64,000 nucleotides of DNA from NCBI RefSeq assembly GCF_032362555.1, contig NC_083527.1, forward strand, positions 4,154,001 to 4,218,000, in the 5' to 3' direction. Shown piece after piece: positions 22,847-34,092 of this stretch; position 1 is the stretch's first letter; the number at the start of each line of letters is the position of its first letter. The position numbers and the translations under genes are program-made. The notes beneath the pieces are model-generated. The model saw only the letters and a program-made list of their open reading frames with translations, had not been told where the DNA came from and searched no databases. Origin of the DNA: Amyelois transitella. Taxonomy: Eukaryota; Arthropoda; Insecta; Lepidoptera; Pyralidae.

Positions 22847-23512
22847 CTAGCGACCCGCCCCGGCTTCGCACGGATGCACAGCAGATACTAAATATATCTC
22901 TATTAGAACTAACTAAGTCTTGCTCCCGGCAAAAGTCTGCAGTCCTGCAGTCCCGGGCCGTGCAGCGGAAATCGTAATATTTTAATTTCACCACAACTTC
23001 AAAACCAAACGTCCAATTTTAATCATTCAAAGACCAAATATTATCTACATAAACTGTACTTATTGATGAAATTATTTATTTTGATAAGGATTAATAGCAT
23101 GAGTAAAAAAACGCGTTTAAATGTAGACCAAAAAAAAATTCAAGATTTTTAAATAAAAATGTGGTTGTTGTGCCTCACTCGACATAGATAGGTATAGTGT
23201 GTCGCGGACTTTTTTGTAGATATTTATAAGATCTACAATTAATTAAAACATTTTATGGTTCTATCTTTTGTAGTTTAGGCAGCGTACGCAAAATAAGTAA
23301 CTTTTTGGTTGTATTTTTTTCAGTTTGTGTCCGAAAAATCCAAATATATTACGGAACCCTATTTTTTTCCAAAATAAAATATAGTCTATGTTACTCGTGG
23401 ATAATGTAGCTTTCGAATGGTGAAAGAATTTTTAAAATCGGTCCAGTAGTTTTTGAGCCTATTCATTACAACCAAACAAACAAAGTTTTCCTCTTTATAA
23501 TATTACTGTAGA
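22847..23512 (-). mobile_element. Helitron-like non-autonomous element (candidate)
   Basis: On the minus strand it starts TCTACAGTAATATTATAAAG and ends with a GC-rich block (CCGGGGCGGGTCG) directly before CTAG. A TC start, a GC-rich hairpin-prone stretch and a CTRR end are Helitron features. It encodes nothing. It could instead be a retroelement tail. Confidence 0.35.
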
Positions 23513-23631
23513 CGAGGTAGACAGAGCCAGCTTTATGGGGTGAACTTGAGATTCAAAGGTGCAGTGTGAAGTTAATTTATGTGATTAAATGGTAGTTTGC
23601 ACTAAGAGATAATTATGCTTATTTACTTGAT

Positions 23632-23915
23632 CGCTTTTTACGACAAGTGCCGTGTGGTTCCCGGCACCAATAAAAAAAGGATAGAACCACTCCATCTCGT
23701 TCCCATGGATGTCGTAAAAGGCGACAAAGGGATAGGCTTATAAACTTAAGATTCTTTTTTTGGGCGATGGGCTAGCAACCTGTCACTATTTGAATCTCAA
23801 TTCCATCATAAAGCCAAACAGCTGAACGTGGCCTATCAGTCTTTTTCAAGACTGTCGGTCTGTCTACCCCGCAAGGGATATAGACGTGATTATATGTATG
23901 TATGCTTTTTACGAC
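23632..23915 (+). repeat. Family B interspersed repeat, near full length
   Basis: It runs from GTGCCGTGTGGTTCCCGG through GGATGTCGTAAAAGGCGAC and GCTAGCAACCTGTCACTAT to TACCCCGCAAGGGATATAG. It ends in a TATG repeat, the same kind of tail as family A. At least ten other copies lie in the window. The class is uncertain; a LINE 3' end or a SINE dependent on one is most likely. Confidence 0.7.
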
Positions 23916-23985
23916 ATCCATGGAAAATGAATTAAATAGCAAGGGCAAAATTACACAAAAAGGTAGGTACTACTTACATTAAATA

Positions 23986-23991
23986 TTTATT
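23986..23991 (-). terminator. Poly(A) signal, likely HAUS5
   Basis: AATAAA lies on the minus strand about 225 bp after the HAUS5 stop codon. It is the first canonical signal I see. Confidence 0.5.
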
Positions 23992-24215
23992 TTCAAAAAA
24001 TAACATCTGTTCAGTATCTCAATATACAAAATTTCGGTATGAGACAAAAATATTTCGTAACTTTTGGTCGACTGAAATCCTTATTAAATTACAAAAAACG
24101 ATCCAAAATTGGGCAGCTAAGAAGACATAAAACGACCTCCTTGACCTCGTTGGTCATGGAGGTCAGACGGGAGTCGTTTCATTTTAACAAGAAAATCAAA
24201 ACTTGGCTTCATACA

Positions 24216-27200
24216 TCAAACATTCAACGTTTCCTTGTACATAACTTCATAATCTCTATAAGTTTTTCCATCAAATTTCCTATTTGAAGAAATGTATTTC
24301 TTCATTTCGTTGTCAGCCCAGAATTTGAGGTTTTCCCGCCCCAAATCCAGAGTTTTTACAGTCTTCTGTAAGCTGATAAGATTGTCGTTGAGTCGCTTCT
24401 TGATTCTATCAGTGACTTGGTCCTCTTCAGCCTTTTTCGGTGACAGATCTGGAGAAATAAATTTTAAAACATTATTTACCGAGCTTTTATCGTGGGTACT
24501 AAATAGTTAAATTTTTTTTTTATTTACCAATATCGAACTCCAATTTCCTTCCATTTCCAAACTCTTTGACCATCGCCTCCATGGTTTCTTTACTATTGAC
24601 CAGCTGTATAATTCCGGAGATAGAGGCGTGCAGACAGACAGACGGACAGACAATCGGCGGGAGTTCTGCGTGCTGCCATCTACCGAGCAAGCGGGAGTGC
24701 GAAGATTGGAGAGTCTCGGATATCCAAATTTTTTCGCCGCTAAAATAACATAATACATTATTTTTTATTTATTTTTAAAATATATGTTTTTATAATTTTT
24801 TTAAAATAAGTTGATTAAATAAACAAGGTTAGGCAAAGGAAGTAATTAAAGTTTTGTTAAACTTGCAAATAAATCCGTTGCTAAGTTGAACATTAAAAAA
24901 TAAAAAAAAATTGAGTTGAGTTCCTTAGTAATAACAGATTTTTTAATCAGTAAAATCAGTTAACACAACAATTTGTCTTAATGGAACAGTTTTCCTAAGA
25001 ATACTGTAATTACAATAAACATTACTAATATTATAAATACAACGGATTTGTATTTTTATTGTTTGTATTTGAATTATTTGTTTACCACCCTTTTTTATAT
25101 ATCGAACATACCTTTCTAAAACAAGTTTCCTATTCTTCTCTAGACAGAATTTCTTCAAATATATTTTCAACTCATCAATGAATCTTGGGTTCGCATTATC
25201 TGAAAATTGAATAATAAAAAAAATTATATAACCAGGATCGACACGAAAAGGATAAAGGGATTTTCGGGACATTCGGGGAAAGAAACATTCGGGAAAAGGG
25301 ACATTCGGGGAAAGGGGCATTCGGGGAAAGGGGCATTCGGGGAAAGGGACATTCAGGGCAAGAGATATTTGGGGAAATGGACATTCGTAGAATGCGACAT
25401 TCTATGTAAGTATGTATCTAGTACCTGTAGTGTCTGCGAACGAGCAGTTTTCAGACACGTCCAGATCCAGACTCAACTCCACTTTGTTCCTCATCTTCTC
25501 CTTTCTCTCCTCGTAGAACTGACGGAGAGTTGCTATAGACTCCTGCGGGAACTCCAAGTGGCCTGGAATAATTTGTATTTTTGTATTTATTTGAACAGCC
25601 TGCTGGCGGCAAATATGTTAATCCGCCACCGATTCAAGGTGTAAAGCTTTTACCGCGAACGAAGTCGCGGGCAATAGCTGTGTGAATAAGATCTAATATA
25701 CCTCTATATCTCTCGTTCTCCTGCACGGGAAGATCTTTCTGGAAGCCGCTGAAGATGTGAACGAGGCACTCTCTGATATTCATGATCTTCTTCTCGGTGA
25801 CCGCCAAGTTCGTTAGCAGCCTCCTAAGTTCGTCCCTTTTGCTTTCCTGACGATGCGAGAGAAGTTAGAACTAACTATTGTACATTTAAAAAAAATTGAC
25901 GACCGGTTTCGTTCAGTAGTCAGATTTTTATTACAGTCTCTAAATTCATAAAGCCATACAGCTGATCGTGGCCTTTCAGTCTTTTCGAGACTGTTGGCTC
26001 TGATTACCCCGCAAGGAATATATCTAGACGTGACTATATGTATTTATGTAAGAACCAAAGGGTCGGATCTCAGGTCGGATCATTATAAAAAAGTATTCCA
26101 TAATGGGAATAACAGTAGAGCGTCGGTGGACTAATCGGTAATGTGTCCAGTTTAGACGCGTGTTGCACATAAAGGCACCGGTTCGAATCCCACCTCGGCC
26201 ATGTAAGTACCAATGACTATTTTCCAACATTAGTCAGAGTGAATTCTCAATTGGGTAAATTGGAATATTATTACCGCGTTTTTTTAAATTATATGTAACG
26301 AGAATCAGACACTGAGTGTCCCCTTTCAATATGCAACACGATTTACCAGACACCCTGTATATATAAAAAAAAATACTTACAATATTCCTATCCACGGCTG
26401 CTATATTTCTTCCAACGTTCGCTATCCCTGTATCGCCAGCGATTTCAAAATGGCCGCTTCTCGTTTTAATATCGTTGAGGGCCGCGCGTAATGTGTTTAC
26501 TCTAGCGGCCGTACGGGCGCGTTCACACCGCAACACTAGCAGCTCACACGCCTCGCCTGTTAGGTAGCTCTGTGGACACAGGTTTATTATTTAACTAGGT
26601 ACAGCATTTATAAGTAGCCAGCCTGTTCGATGGTGCAGAATAGCGCAACCTACAACCGAATTGAATCGAATGAAAACTCAATAAAATAACAACCTTTACT
26701 ACTAAGACATTTAACTTAAAATCCTAAAGACAAAATAACTCATGCTAACTCGCTCAAAGTAGGTAGTTTGCATAACTACCAGAAACAGTTCTTAGCGTCC
26801 AAATAGTGGGCGACCAAATATTTTTGTGCCATAAAAAAATTTGACTTCTGCACAAGTAAATCGGTGTTTTTTCAACTTATCGTACTTTCAAGTTGTTTGG
26901 TTACGACGTCGACATTGGTCCTTCGAGCCGGATTTGAACCAGTTTCATAATACACTCCATTTTAACTGCCAATTTACAAATATCCATATTAATACAACTG
27001 TCCCGTGTTAAGTGTGCTAAATAAATGGTATACAAATTTGTTTATTTTTGCAACTTTCACTAGGAAATTGAATCTGCAACCATTTTTTTCCAGATTTAAT
27101 ACTTACACTAAGTTCATTGACCGCTGACGCCAATCGTTTCTGGGTCTGCTTGATGTGCACCTTGTGTTTCATGGCTTCAAGCGCAAGACTGCTGTGTAAG

Positions 27201-30200
27201 GCCGCTGTATACGCTAGGACCGATTGTGGAGTGATTCTGTAAAAGAAAGTAGTTATAATTGGCTTAATGTATTTATATTATAAGTATTATTTATAGGTAT
27301 ATATATTTTGTTTGAATTGTATCATATATAGTCACGTGAAGAAGACAGAGCCAACAGTCTGAAAAGACTAATAGGCCACGTTCAGCTATTTGGCTTTATG
27401 ATAGAATTGAGAAATTGAGATTCAAATAGTGACAGGTTGCTAGCCCATCGCCTAAAAAAAGAATCCCAAGTTTCAATTTCCAATCGCCTTTTGACATCCA
27501 AGAGGAAGAGATGAGTGGTCCTATTCTTTTCTTATTGGTGCTGGGAACCACACGGCACTATTTATTGTTTTTTTTGTTAAAGCATTTATTTATTTTGCAC
27601 CGCGTCAACATCTCCTGTTTGTTTTCCTTTCACCCAAAGGTTAACTTGAAGAGATAGCATTAGCGATAGGTATGTACCATCGATATCGATGTACGATAGG
27701 TACTATGGTCTACTCTCTATGGTCTCACCCAACGCCGGTGTTGCCAGCACTAGCGGTGTCAGCCAGTTTGCTCACGAGTCCCGCTCGCGACTCGCACAGT
27801 AGCGGCCAGAGAGCGAAGCCGGGGGATTTAACCAGCGAGTACACTTGATCTTCTGTAAAAAAAATATATAAATACATACTTATAAACATATATTTTTTAT
27901 GGCAAGGGCACACTACACTCATCGCGGGTAAATTCTATAAAAAAATATTAATACTTGTGCTGTTTTAATAGTCACTGATACTAGCGCAATCTATTGTCAA
28001 ATAATATGAACTTTGGCACCAATTTTAAAAAAGAATACGACCACTCCATCTGTTTTCTACCGGATGTCGTCAAAGGCGACTAAGAGATAGGCTTATAAAT
28101 TTGGGATTCTTCATTTAGGCGATGGGCTAGCAACCTGTCACTATATGAATCTCAATTCGATCATCAAGCCAAATAGCTGAACGTGGCCTATCAGTCTTTC
28201 TAGACTGCTGGCTCCGTCTACCCCGCGAGGGACATAGACCTGATCATATGAATAAATTTGCCTACTAATGTTACATACATACATAAAATCACGCCTCTTT
28301 CCCGGAGGGGTAGGCAGAGACTACCTCTTTTCACTTGCCACGATCTCTGCATACTTCCTTCGCTTCATCCACATTCATAACTCTCTTCATGCAAGCTCGG
28401 CGTATTCGGGTACTTTTGACCTGACCCTTTACCAGGACGTCCTTAATTTGATCAAGATACGTTCCTACTAATGTTATTCTTTAAAATAAACATACCAGTA
28501 TCCTGATCTCCATTGGTGGACACTACTGAGGAGCTGGCGACGGGATTCGAGGCGAGCAGCGAGTTGGACGCCGCGGACGAAGACGGTTTCCGGATTAAGG
28601 ATAGACATTTATCAAATTTACCCTGAAAAAAAGTATAGGTAAATTAGTTATTTTCTAGCAAACAGTCACTATTTAAATCTCAAATCTAATCTCTTTCTTT
28701 GTCTATTTATCAACATCACAACTTAAGTATGTACATCTTCATAATTAAGATATAATTTGCTTGGAATCTCCACAATTTCATTGTTAAACAAATGGATTGT
28801 CTTATAGTAGCTTAGAAGATATAGGCTGATAAACTTTGGGATTCCTTTTGTAGGCGATGGGCTAGCAACGTATCACTATTTGAATCTCAATTCCATCATA
28901 AGACATATATACAGCTGAACGTGTCTTTTCAGTCTTTTCACAACTGTTAGGTCTGTCTACCCCACAAGGGATATAGACGTGACTATATGCATGAATGTAT
29001 AAATAGATACATTTCACGAGAAGTCACAGGCGCAAGCTACTAGTAAATTACCTGCACATCACCATCTTCATCAAAGCAGCAAAGTGAGTCAGCAATGGTC
29101 CTGGTTTCCTCCAAATTCTGCTTCTTGGCCTTCAAGTCAGCTGCCACCTGTTGTAGAAGCCACGCGCGACGCTGTAGATCTTCAATACGCTCGCGACATA
29201 AGTTGCGTTGGGATACTTTAAGTAAAAACAAATAGTTGCCTAAATTATTATGTTGATCTGATGTCCACTCAGCATGTGTCGAGGCATTTTACAAGAACCT
29301 GAAGCTAGTCTTCTGGAGCCACTGGTCAATCATGAAATACCACTATGCACTGCGTCAAACACTGAATCGTGTCCATGAAATATTTATTTTAGTTAAACAA
29401 ATTATATTTATAAAATTAAAAAAATTATACAGGTAAAAAGACTATAGTTGGAATATTACTGTATCATCAAAGAGTAAGAATCAAATAACATTCTGTGTAC
29501 TGGCCACATTCGATGAAAAAAAATAATTATACCAACACTTCATAGATATTTTGTCAGTGAGTTGTTTCAACTTCTCCTGTCCGCTGCCAACTCTGGTCTC
29601 CATGTCAGCGACCTTATCCTTCAGCTCTGTTTGTTGTTGCCACAATGCTATAGGCTCCGGTATAATAACATTTGAATCACGCTGAAATAAAAAAATATGG
29701 AATTCATATTTGCATAACAATTTTCATTGTAACTGCTTTGGACCACAATGTTAGAAAATTAGCAAGAAGATCATAGGATTATCATCCTATGATCCTTTCA
29801 TTATGGTCCAAAGCAGTATGTCTATCTGAGAAATATATCTGACTTTTAGTGAAGGATTTGGATGTGCAAGTTAATTTTATTTTTTATTACATGCTTTACA
29901 TGAATACACCTTGATCAAAATAATAATGTTTTTATTAATAAGGTGAGGTGAAAGAAGCCTGAATCAACAAGTTTCTATGAAAAACTTGATCATCACATAG
30001 GCAGGTATATAAGAGTTTGTATCAAATGGACTTAGTCTCAAATATAAAAACATTTAATGGAAGCTAAAATTCAAAAGGAAACACTAGTAACATACAATAT
30101 AACATTACCTCATTGAATGGACTTTTCTTCTGCCACTTTTGAACATCATCACAGAACACTTGAAGTCTCTTCCGCTTAACAACATCCTTCGGTTCCACAT

Positions 30201-30462
30201 GCTCCATGAGACTCCGCCACACCATGTAATATTGACCCCGGCATATTCTAAACATAAAATATAGCTTTATAGGTAAAAGGTTCAGTACCTTCAATTTATG
30301 TTTCAACGCACAAGATATTACAAATGGTTTAGAATTATACTTATAAACTTACTCTGAAATTTTGTCTACACTCGGAACTTTTTCAGGCGGGCATCCCATT
30401 CCTAAAAGCCATTCTGCAAATTTTTGAGGCACTTGTTCTCTACTCAATTTTTCGTTGCTCAT
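24216..30462 (-). CDS. HAUS5: HAUS augmin-like complex subunit 5 (Dgt5), 13 exons, 647 aa
   Basis: Augmin binds existing microtubules and recruits the gamma-tubulin ring complex to nucleate branches in the spindle. Exons on the minus strand are 30462-30353, 30247-30109, 29681-29537, 29215-29052, 28622-28496, 27852-27729, 27236-27107, 26569-26381, 25846-25702, 25562-25425, 25199-25112, 24739-24528 and 24448-24216. All joins keep phase and give 647 residues, against about 630 in vertebrates. The N-terminus (FAEWLLGMG...ICRGQYYMVWRSLMEHV) resembles the HAUS5 start, where a similar segment precedes a conserved basic stretch (VVKRKRLQ). Most of the rest is predicted coiled coil, including an arginine-rich segment (IEDLQRRAWLLQQ). 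The end of exon 3 needs a weak donor (AGT|GTTGGT) to keep frame. Nearly every intron carries repeats. Identity is by remembered resemblance, not alignment. Confidence 0.75.
25263..25400 (+). repeat. 15-bp minisatellite in HAUS5 intron 10
   Basis: About nine imperfect units of GGACATTCGGGGAAA lie between exons 11 and 10. Units in the middle are nearly identical, and those at both ends have decayed. Confidence 0.85.
25945..26045 (+). repeat. Family B fragment (HAUS5 intron 8)
   Basis: It contains AAAGCCATACAGCTGATCGTGG and CCCCGCAAGGAATAT, the terminal half of the family, and ends at a TATG tract. Confidence 0.65.
26112..26235 (+). repeat. tRNA-derived SINE, 5' part (HAUS5 intron 8)
   Basis: The A box region GTCGGTGGACTAATCGGTAA and B box GGTTCGAATCCC are spaced as in pol III promoters, followed by ACCTCGGCCATGTAAGTACC as in the 22.2-kb copy. 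Confidence 0.7.
27325..27562 (-). repeat. Family B copy (HAUS5 intron 6)
   Basis: It is inverted relative to the 23.6-kb copy. The blocks GGCCACGTTCAGCTATTTGG and GTGCTGGGAACCACACGGC are both present. Confidence 0.7.
28003..28262 (+). repeat. Family B copy (HAUS5 intron 5)
   Basis: It carries GGATGTCGTCAAAGGCGAC, GCTAGCAACCTGTCACTAT and CCCCGCGAGGGACATAG. It is followed within a few bases by an inverted family A copy. Confidence 0.7.
28268..28460 (-). repeat. RTE-like LINE 3' tail (family A, HAUS5 intron 5)
   Basis: On the minus strand it ends in the coding remnant LDQIKDVLV..GQVKSTRIRRAC and AYPSGKEA, then a TATG tail. It is the best preserved short family A copy. Confidence 0.7.
28800..29015 (+). 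repeat. Family B copy (HAUS5 intron 4)
   Basis: It contains GGCGATGGGCTAGCAACG and ACCCCACAAGGGATATAG, ending near a TATG-like tract. Confidence 0.65.
29733..29816. repeat. 84-bp inverted-repeat element (HAUS5 intron 2)
   Basis: The 18-bp outer arms (29733-29750 and 29799-29816) pair with one mismatch. An inner perfect hairpin, GATCATAGGAT / ATCCTATGATC, has a 4-base loop (29769-29794). It is probably a tiny MITE, although no clear target duplication is seen. Confidence 0.65.
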
Positions 30463-31219
30463 TATTAAAGATTTAGCTGTTATAAGTATTCGTATACTCG
30501 ATTAATTATTGAATTTAGATTCACAAAATTTAAACGGTGTTTCATTTGAATTTTGTGTTTGTTTACACTTTATTTTTTTAAATTGAGTTGTAGTGTGGTG
30601 TATAATAATCATCACATCATACAGCCAAAACTAATCTATCAAGATTATTCACGGGTTGATAAGCATTGGAACTCATTATTACTTGATAGAACGGCTGAAG
30701 TTAGGTCGTTTCATCTAGTTCATATTGATTCATGATAAAACATCATTGACTCTACTACTGTAATGTATTCAACCCCCCTATATTTCTTGTCAACGCTTGT
30801 GCTCACAAGCGTGTTGTCTTTGGTCAGTAGCACGCTGCACTGTGCCGTTTAATAACACATGTTCAATTCAGCCTGAGTGAGTCGCTCAGACCTAGGTCGG
30901 ACAAAGTCGGTGGCACGCTACACGGGCAAGTCTTAGGTGTGACAGAACGACGCGAAGTTAAGTTTCGGAAGTCTTAACTTTGGCCTGCAGGTTACGCCCC
31001 CATTACATTTCACAGTATGTAGAGAAATTAGAGATCTATATCTAAGTTTGTATGGCCATTACTTAAATCTGAGAGCATAATTACGAAAATATACTTTGAC
31101 AGCTTTCACTGTCGAAATGCCAAGGTCAAAAATTAAAAAAATATTTAAAATTTTGATGAATGAATGGTTGGTTGTTTTGTTTTGCTTGAGAATTCAATTC
31201 TAATATTAATTGAATAGAA
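30463..31219. promoter_or_regulatory. Head-to-head intergenic region of HAUS5 and dysbindin
   Basis: About 757 bp separate the two start codons, so the promoters and 5' UTRs of both genes must lie here unless a gene has a distant leader exon. I see no clear TATA box. The part 30790-31015 is less AT-rich than its flanks. Confidence 0.55.
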
Positions 31220-33017
31220 ATGTTAGGAAATTTAAAAGAATTTATATCTGTAGTCCAAGATGGTTTAAGTGGAAATAATAATTTGAGGCAAACTTTGCAA
31301 GAAGTTCAGAGGGTTAAGAATATTTTTAAAGAGAAACCGAAACATTCCAGCGAAGCGAAAGTGAACTATGGGGCTGGTGGTGCCTTATTAGAGAAATATC
31401 AAACTGACTGGGCTGAGATTCATGCAAACACCGAAACAAATGCTAAGTCTGCTGAGGCTGTCGACAGGACTGTACAAGAGTTGCACGAAATTACAAAAAT
31501 TAGGTTGCAAAGTGCACATGAATTGAGTCAGAATTTGGCCCAATTGCCTGGATTGGCTGCCTCAGTGGCGCAGTGTATGGAGAGTTTGAGGAATGTACAG
31601 ACTCTAATGAGGAGTGTGGAAGAAGAATTAATCCAATTTGAGGATATTGTAGAAAGGAGTGCAATGGAGAATTGGAAACTGGATCATCATTATCATCTAA
31701 CTTTGTACAAGGAAAAGAAAATGGGTAAATATTGTCAACATTCCTTAGAATATTTCAGCAATGGTAAAAAACGATAACAACCAAACAAAGCTTATGTTGC
31801 TGCCAAAAATGTGGGTTCAAATCTCCAAAGACACTACAAAAACCAAAAAAGGCATGAATCAACTTATTATCTGATCTAATCATAACATAACAATAATAGA
31901 AAATTTAAAATAATTCTCTGCTTTCAATCAGGTCAAACACTAGGTACCTGACCCCAGATTGTGTAATGCATTGAGCCAATTCAACTTGAAAAAAAAATAT
32001 ATCAAAGAATCAAAACAAATTTTAATCACTATTAGCAGATTGAGGGTCTTGCATGTAATAGCAATAGTTTCTTTTTTCAAAAAACTATACAAGGTATCAT
32101 TAATGACATCAACAATAGTAAAATAATATCTACTACCACTACCAAAGCGCGAGTGTAGAATAAGTGGTGGAACAAACTTTGCCATAAATCAGAACAAAAT
32201 CTTTATCATAATTGACTCTTCAATATCACAATTACAGCAGCGCTAGAAGACATCAGACATCAATTGGCAAAAGAGAACACGCTGCAATCCTGTGTGAGAG
32301 AGAGACAGCAACTGGCAGACTTACAGTACAAGAGGGAGACAAGCGCAGCCGCATTCCAAAGCGACATGGCTCGGTATTTGAGCAGCAGGGCTGTGCCAGA
32401 AGGTTATAAATATACATAAAATATAGGAGGAATTATGCAGAGATTGTGGCAAGTGGAAAGAGGTAGTCTCTGCCTACCCCACCGGGAAAGAGGTGGTGGT
32501 TTTATGTATGTATGTAAATGTAATATAGGATCCAATGGATCGGCTTACATATAATTATATATCCTAATTATATATCTGGTTAATTTACTCCCCCAGCATT
32601 CTAGGCGGTTTGGCCTGTGCATTGTCTGTCAGTCCAGTCACTCAGTAATAGAAGTAAATAAATAAAAATATACAGGTTAAATTACACAGATTAAGATTAA
32701 GTTAGCATTAGAAGTAAATTCGAAACTTGTGTTCCCAGATACTAACTCAACGATACTATATTTTTATCAATACATATATGTATTGATAAGCATTCAAGAC
32801 CCAGGCCAACTAGAAAATGTTCATTTCTCATCATGTCCTTGCCAGGATTCGAACCTGGGACCTCCGGTGTCACAGACAAGCACACTACCGCTGCGCCACC
32901 ATTAACTCATTGGTCTTACTCTTTATTTCAGTTCATTCTTCTCAACCCAAAATCACTCTGGAGCAAGTACAACTAGACGACGATAGGACAGACCTGGAGA
33001 ATTTCCTGGAGAGTTGA
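31220..33017 (+). CDS. Dysb: Dysbindin (BLOC-1 subunit), 3 exons, 251 aa
   Basis: Dysbindin is a coiled-coil subunit of BLOC-1, which sorts cargo to lysosome-related organelles such as pigment granules. In flies it also supports synaptic homeostasis. Exons are 31220-31724 (donor ATGG|GTAAAT), 32238-32402 (TTACAG|CA, donor GAAG|GTTATA) and 32932-33017 (TTTCAG|TT), all phase 1. Matches to the human protein are clear by eye. LLEKYQTDWAEIHANTE corresponds to LLSRYEDTWAALHRRAK, AQLPGLAASV to QQLPALIADL, FQSDMARYLSS to FQQDMEQYLST, and the ending TDLENFLES to EALDVFLNS. The protein lacks the long acidic tail of the vertebrate form. The start has an A at -3 and no upstream in-frame rival. A SINE sits just before exon 3. 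Confidence 0.88.
32425..32522 (+). repeat. RTE-like LINE 3' tail (family A, dysbindin intron 2)
   Basis: GCAGAGATTGTGGCAAGTGG and GTCTCTGCCTACCCC are followed by TATGTATGTATG. It is a sense-orientation copy. Confidence 0.7.
32655..32910 (-). repeat. tRNA-derived SINE upstream of dysbindin exon 3
   Basis: On the minus strand, an A box (TGGCGCAGCGGTAGTG) and a B box (GGTTCGAATCC) lead into a body with GGCCTGGGTCTTGAATGC. Then come a palindrome TTATCAATACAT/ATGTATTGATAA (32764-32789), GTATCGTTGAGTTAGTATC and an AT-rich end. The structure is that of a full-length SINE of a family different from the 22.2-kb copy. Confidence 0.8.
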
Positions 33018-33728
33018 ACCCCGTGAACACAGATTACTAAAGTAGGATGAACTCATAGAATTCATAATAATTTAAGACAATAGAAATGGCATATTAAACT
33101 TGGAGCTACAGAAATGATAAGTTGTTGTTGAAAGGAGTTCTACTTAACTTTCTATAATATTGACTTGTTTCTCATGCAGTTTACTGTACAATTGTATAGT
33201 ATATCTGGCTTATTTGCCATCTCATAACTGATATGGTGTCATAGTCAATTCTTACGACGTCATATTCACCAGTACTTACCACCTATATCTTAAAGAACTG
33301 TTTTCTTTATTTTGAATATAAACAGATATTTTTTGTTTCTAATAACTTAATTAGAATTAACGGTATTTCTACAAAGATTGGTTAGCAATGGCAGAAATGA
33401 TTCTAAATAGTTGGTTTCCTTGAAGTATAAAATGGAAAAAAAAAATGTGTCGTCGTATCTGTTGGATGTGATGCTAGAGTACTACTACTATCATTCCTTT
33501 AATTTCAAGTACCGTACGGCACTTCTATTTTGTTATATTATTCTGAATTCTATGGTTGACCCATTGTTCTGTGCTGATAATAGAGCTTTTAGGATAAGTA
33601 AGACTTTCCAAAGGTACTGTTAATTATTTTTTGTTATTTTTTCCATAGTTAAGTAATACAATGTAAAACATTGGTGGACCACTACTCAAAGGTTATTTAA
33701 ATGTTAAAACCTATTTATATACCTAAAC

Positions 33729-33734
33729 AATAAA
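33729..33734 (+). terminator. Poly(A) signal, likely dysbindin
   Basis: AATAAA lies about 710 bp after the dysbindin stop codon and is followed by a T-rich stretch. Confidence 0.5.
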
Positions 33735-34019
33735 GCTATCTTGAATAATTTTGTCATTTTAATGAATTTAGACGGAAGAATAAGGCTAAGGTAATGGTAC
33801 AGAAAGAGGATATAATCACTACGATTTAGATACAGTTAACAACATAAAAATGTTATTATGGTTTCACATTTTGATTGCAAAAATCGTAGCTTTTATATTT
33901 AAAATGTTGCCCTAGGATGGTCAATCGGGCTAACACGACAGTCAGTTATTTTTATGTTTTTGACTGTACTATTATCTCGATAAAGAGGTAACATACTATT
34001 AACAGGATTAGGTTAGGTT

Positions 34020-34092
34020 AGGGCCTTGCCTTGGAAAGAGGTAGTCTCTGCCTACCCCTCCGGAAAAAGAGGCGTGATTTTATGTAGGTATG
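34020..34092 (+). repeat. RTE-like LINE 3' tail (family A)
   Basis: GGAAAGAGGTAGTCTCTGCC and CGGAAAAAGAGGCGTGATTT precede a TATG-type tail. Confidence 0.65.

Noticed and set aside
25263-25400. CRISPR-like array
   Set aside because: The units are direct tandem repeats with no spacers, in a eukaryotic intron.
33411-33623. 70-residue ORF
   Set aside because: It lies in the probable dysbindin 3' UTR, has low complexity and shows no motif.
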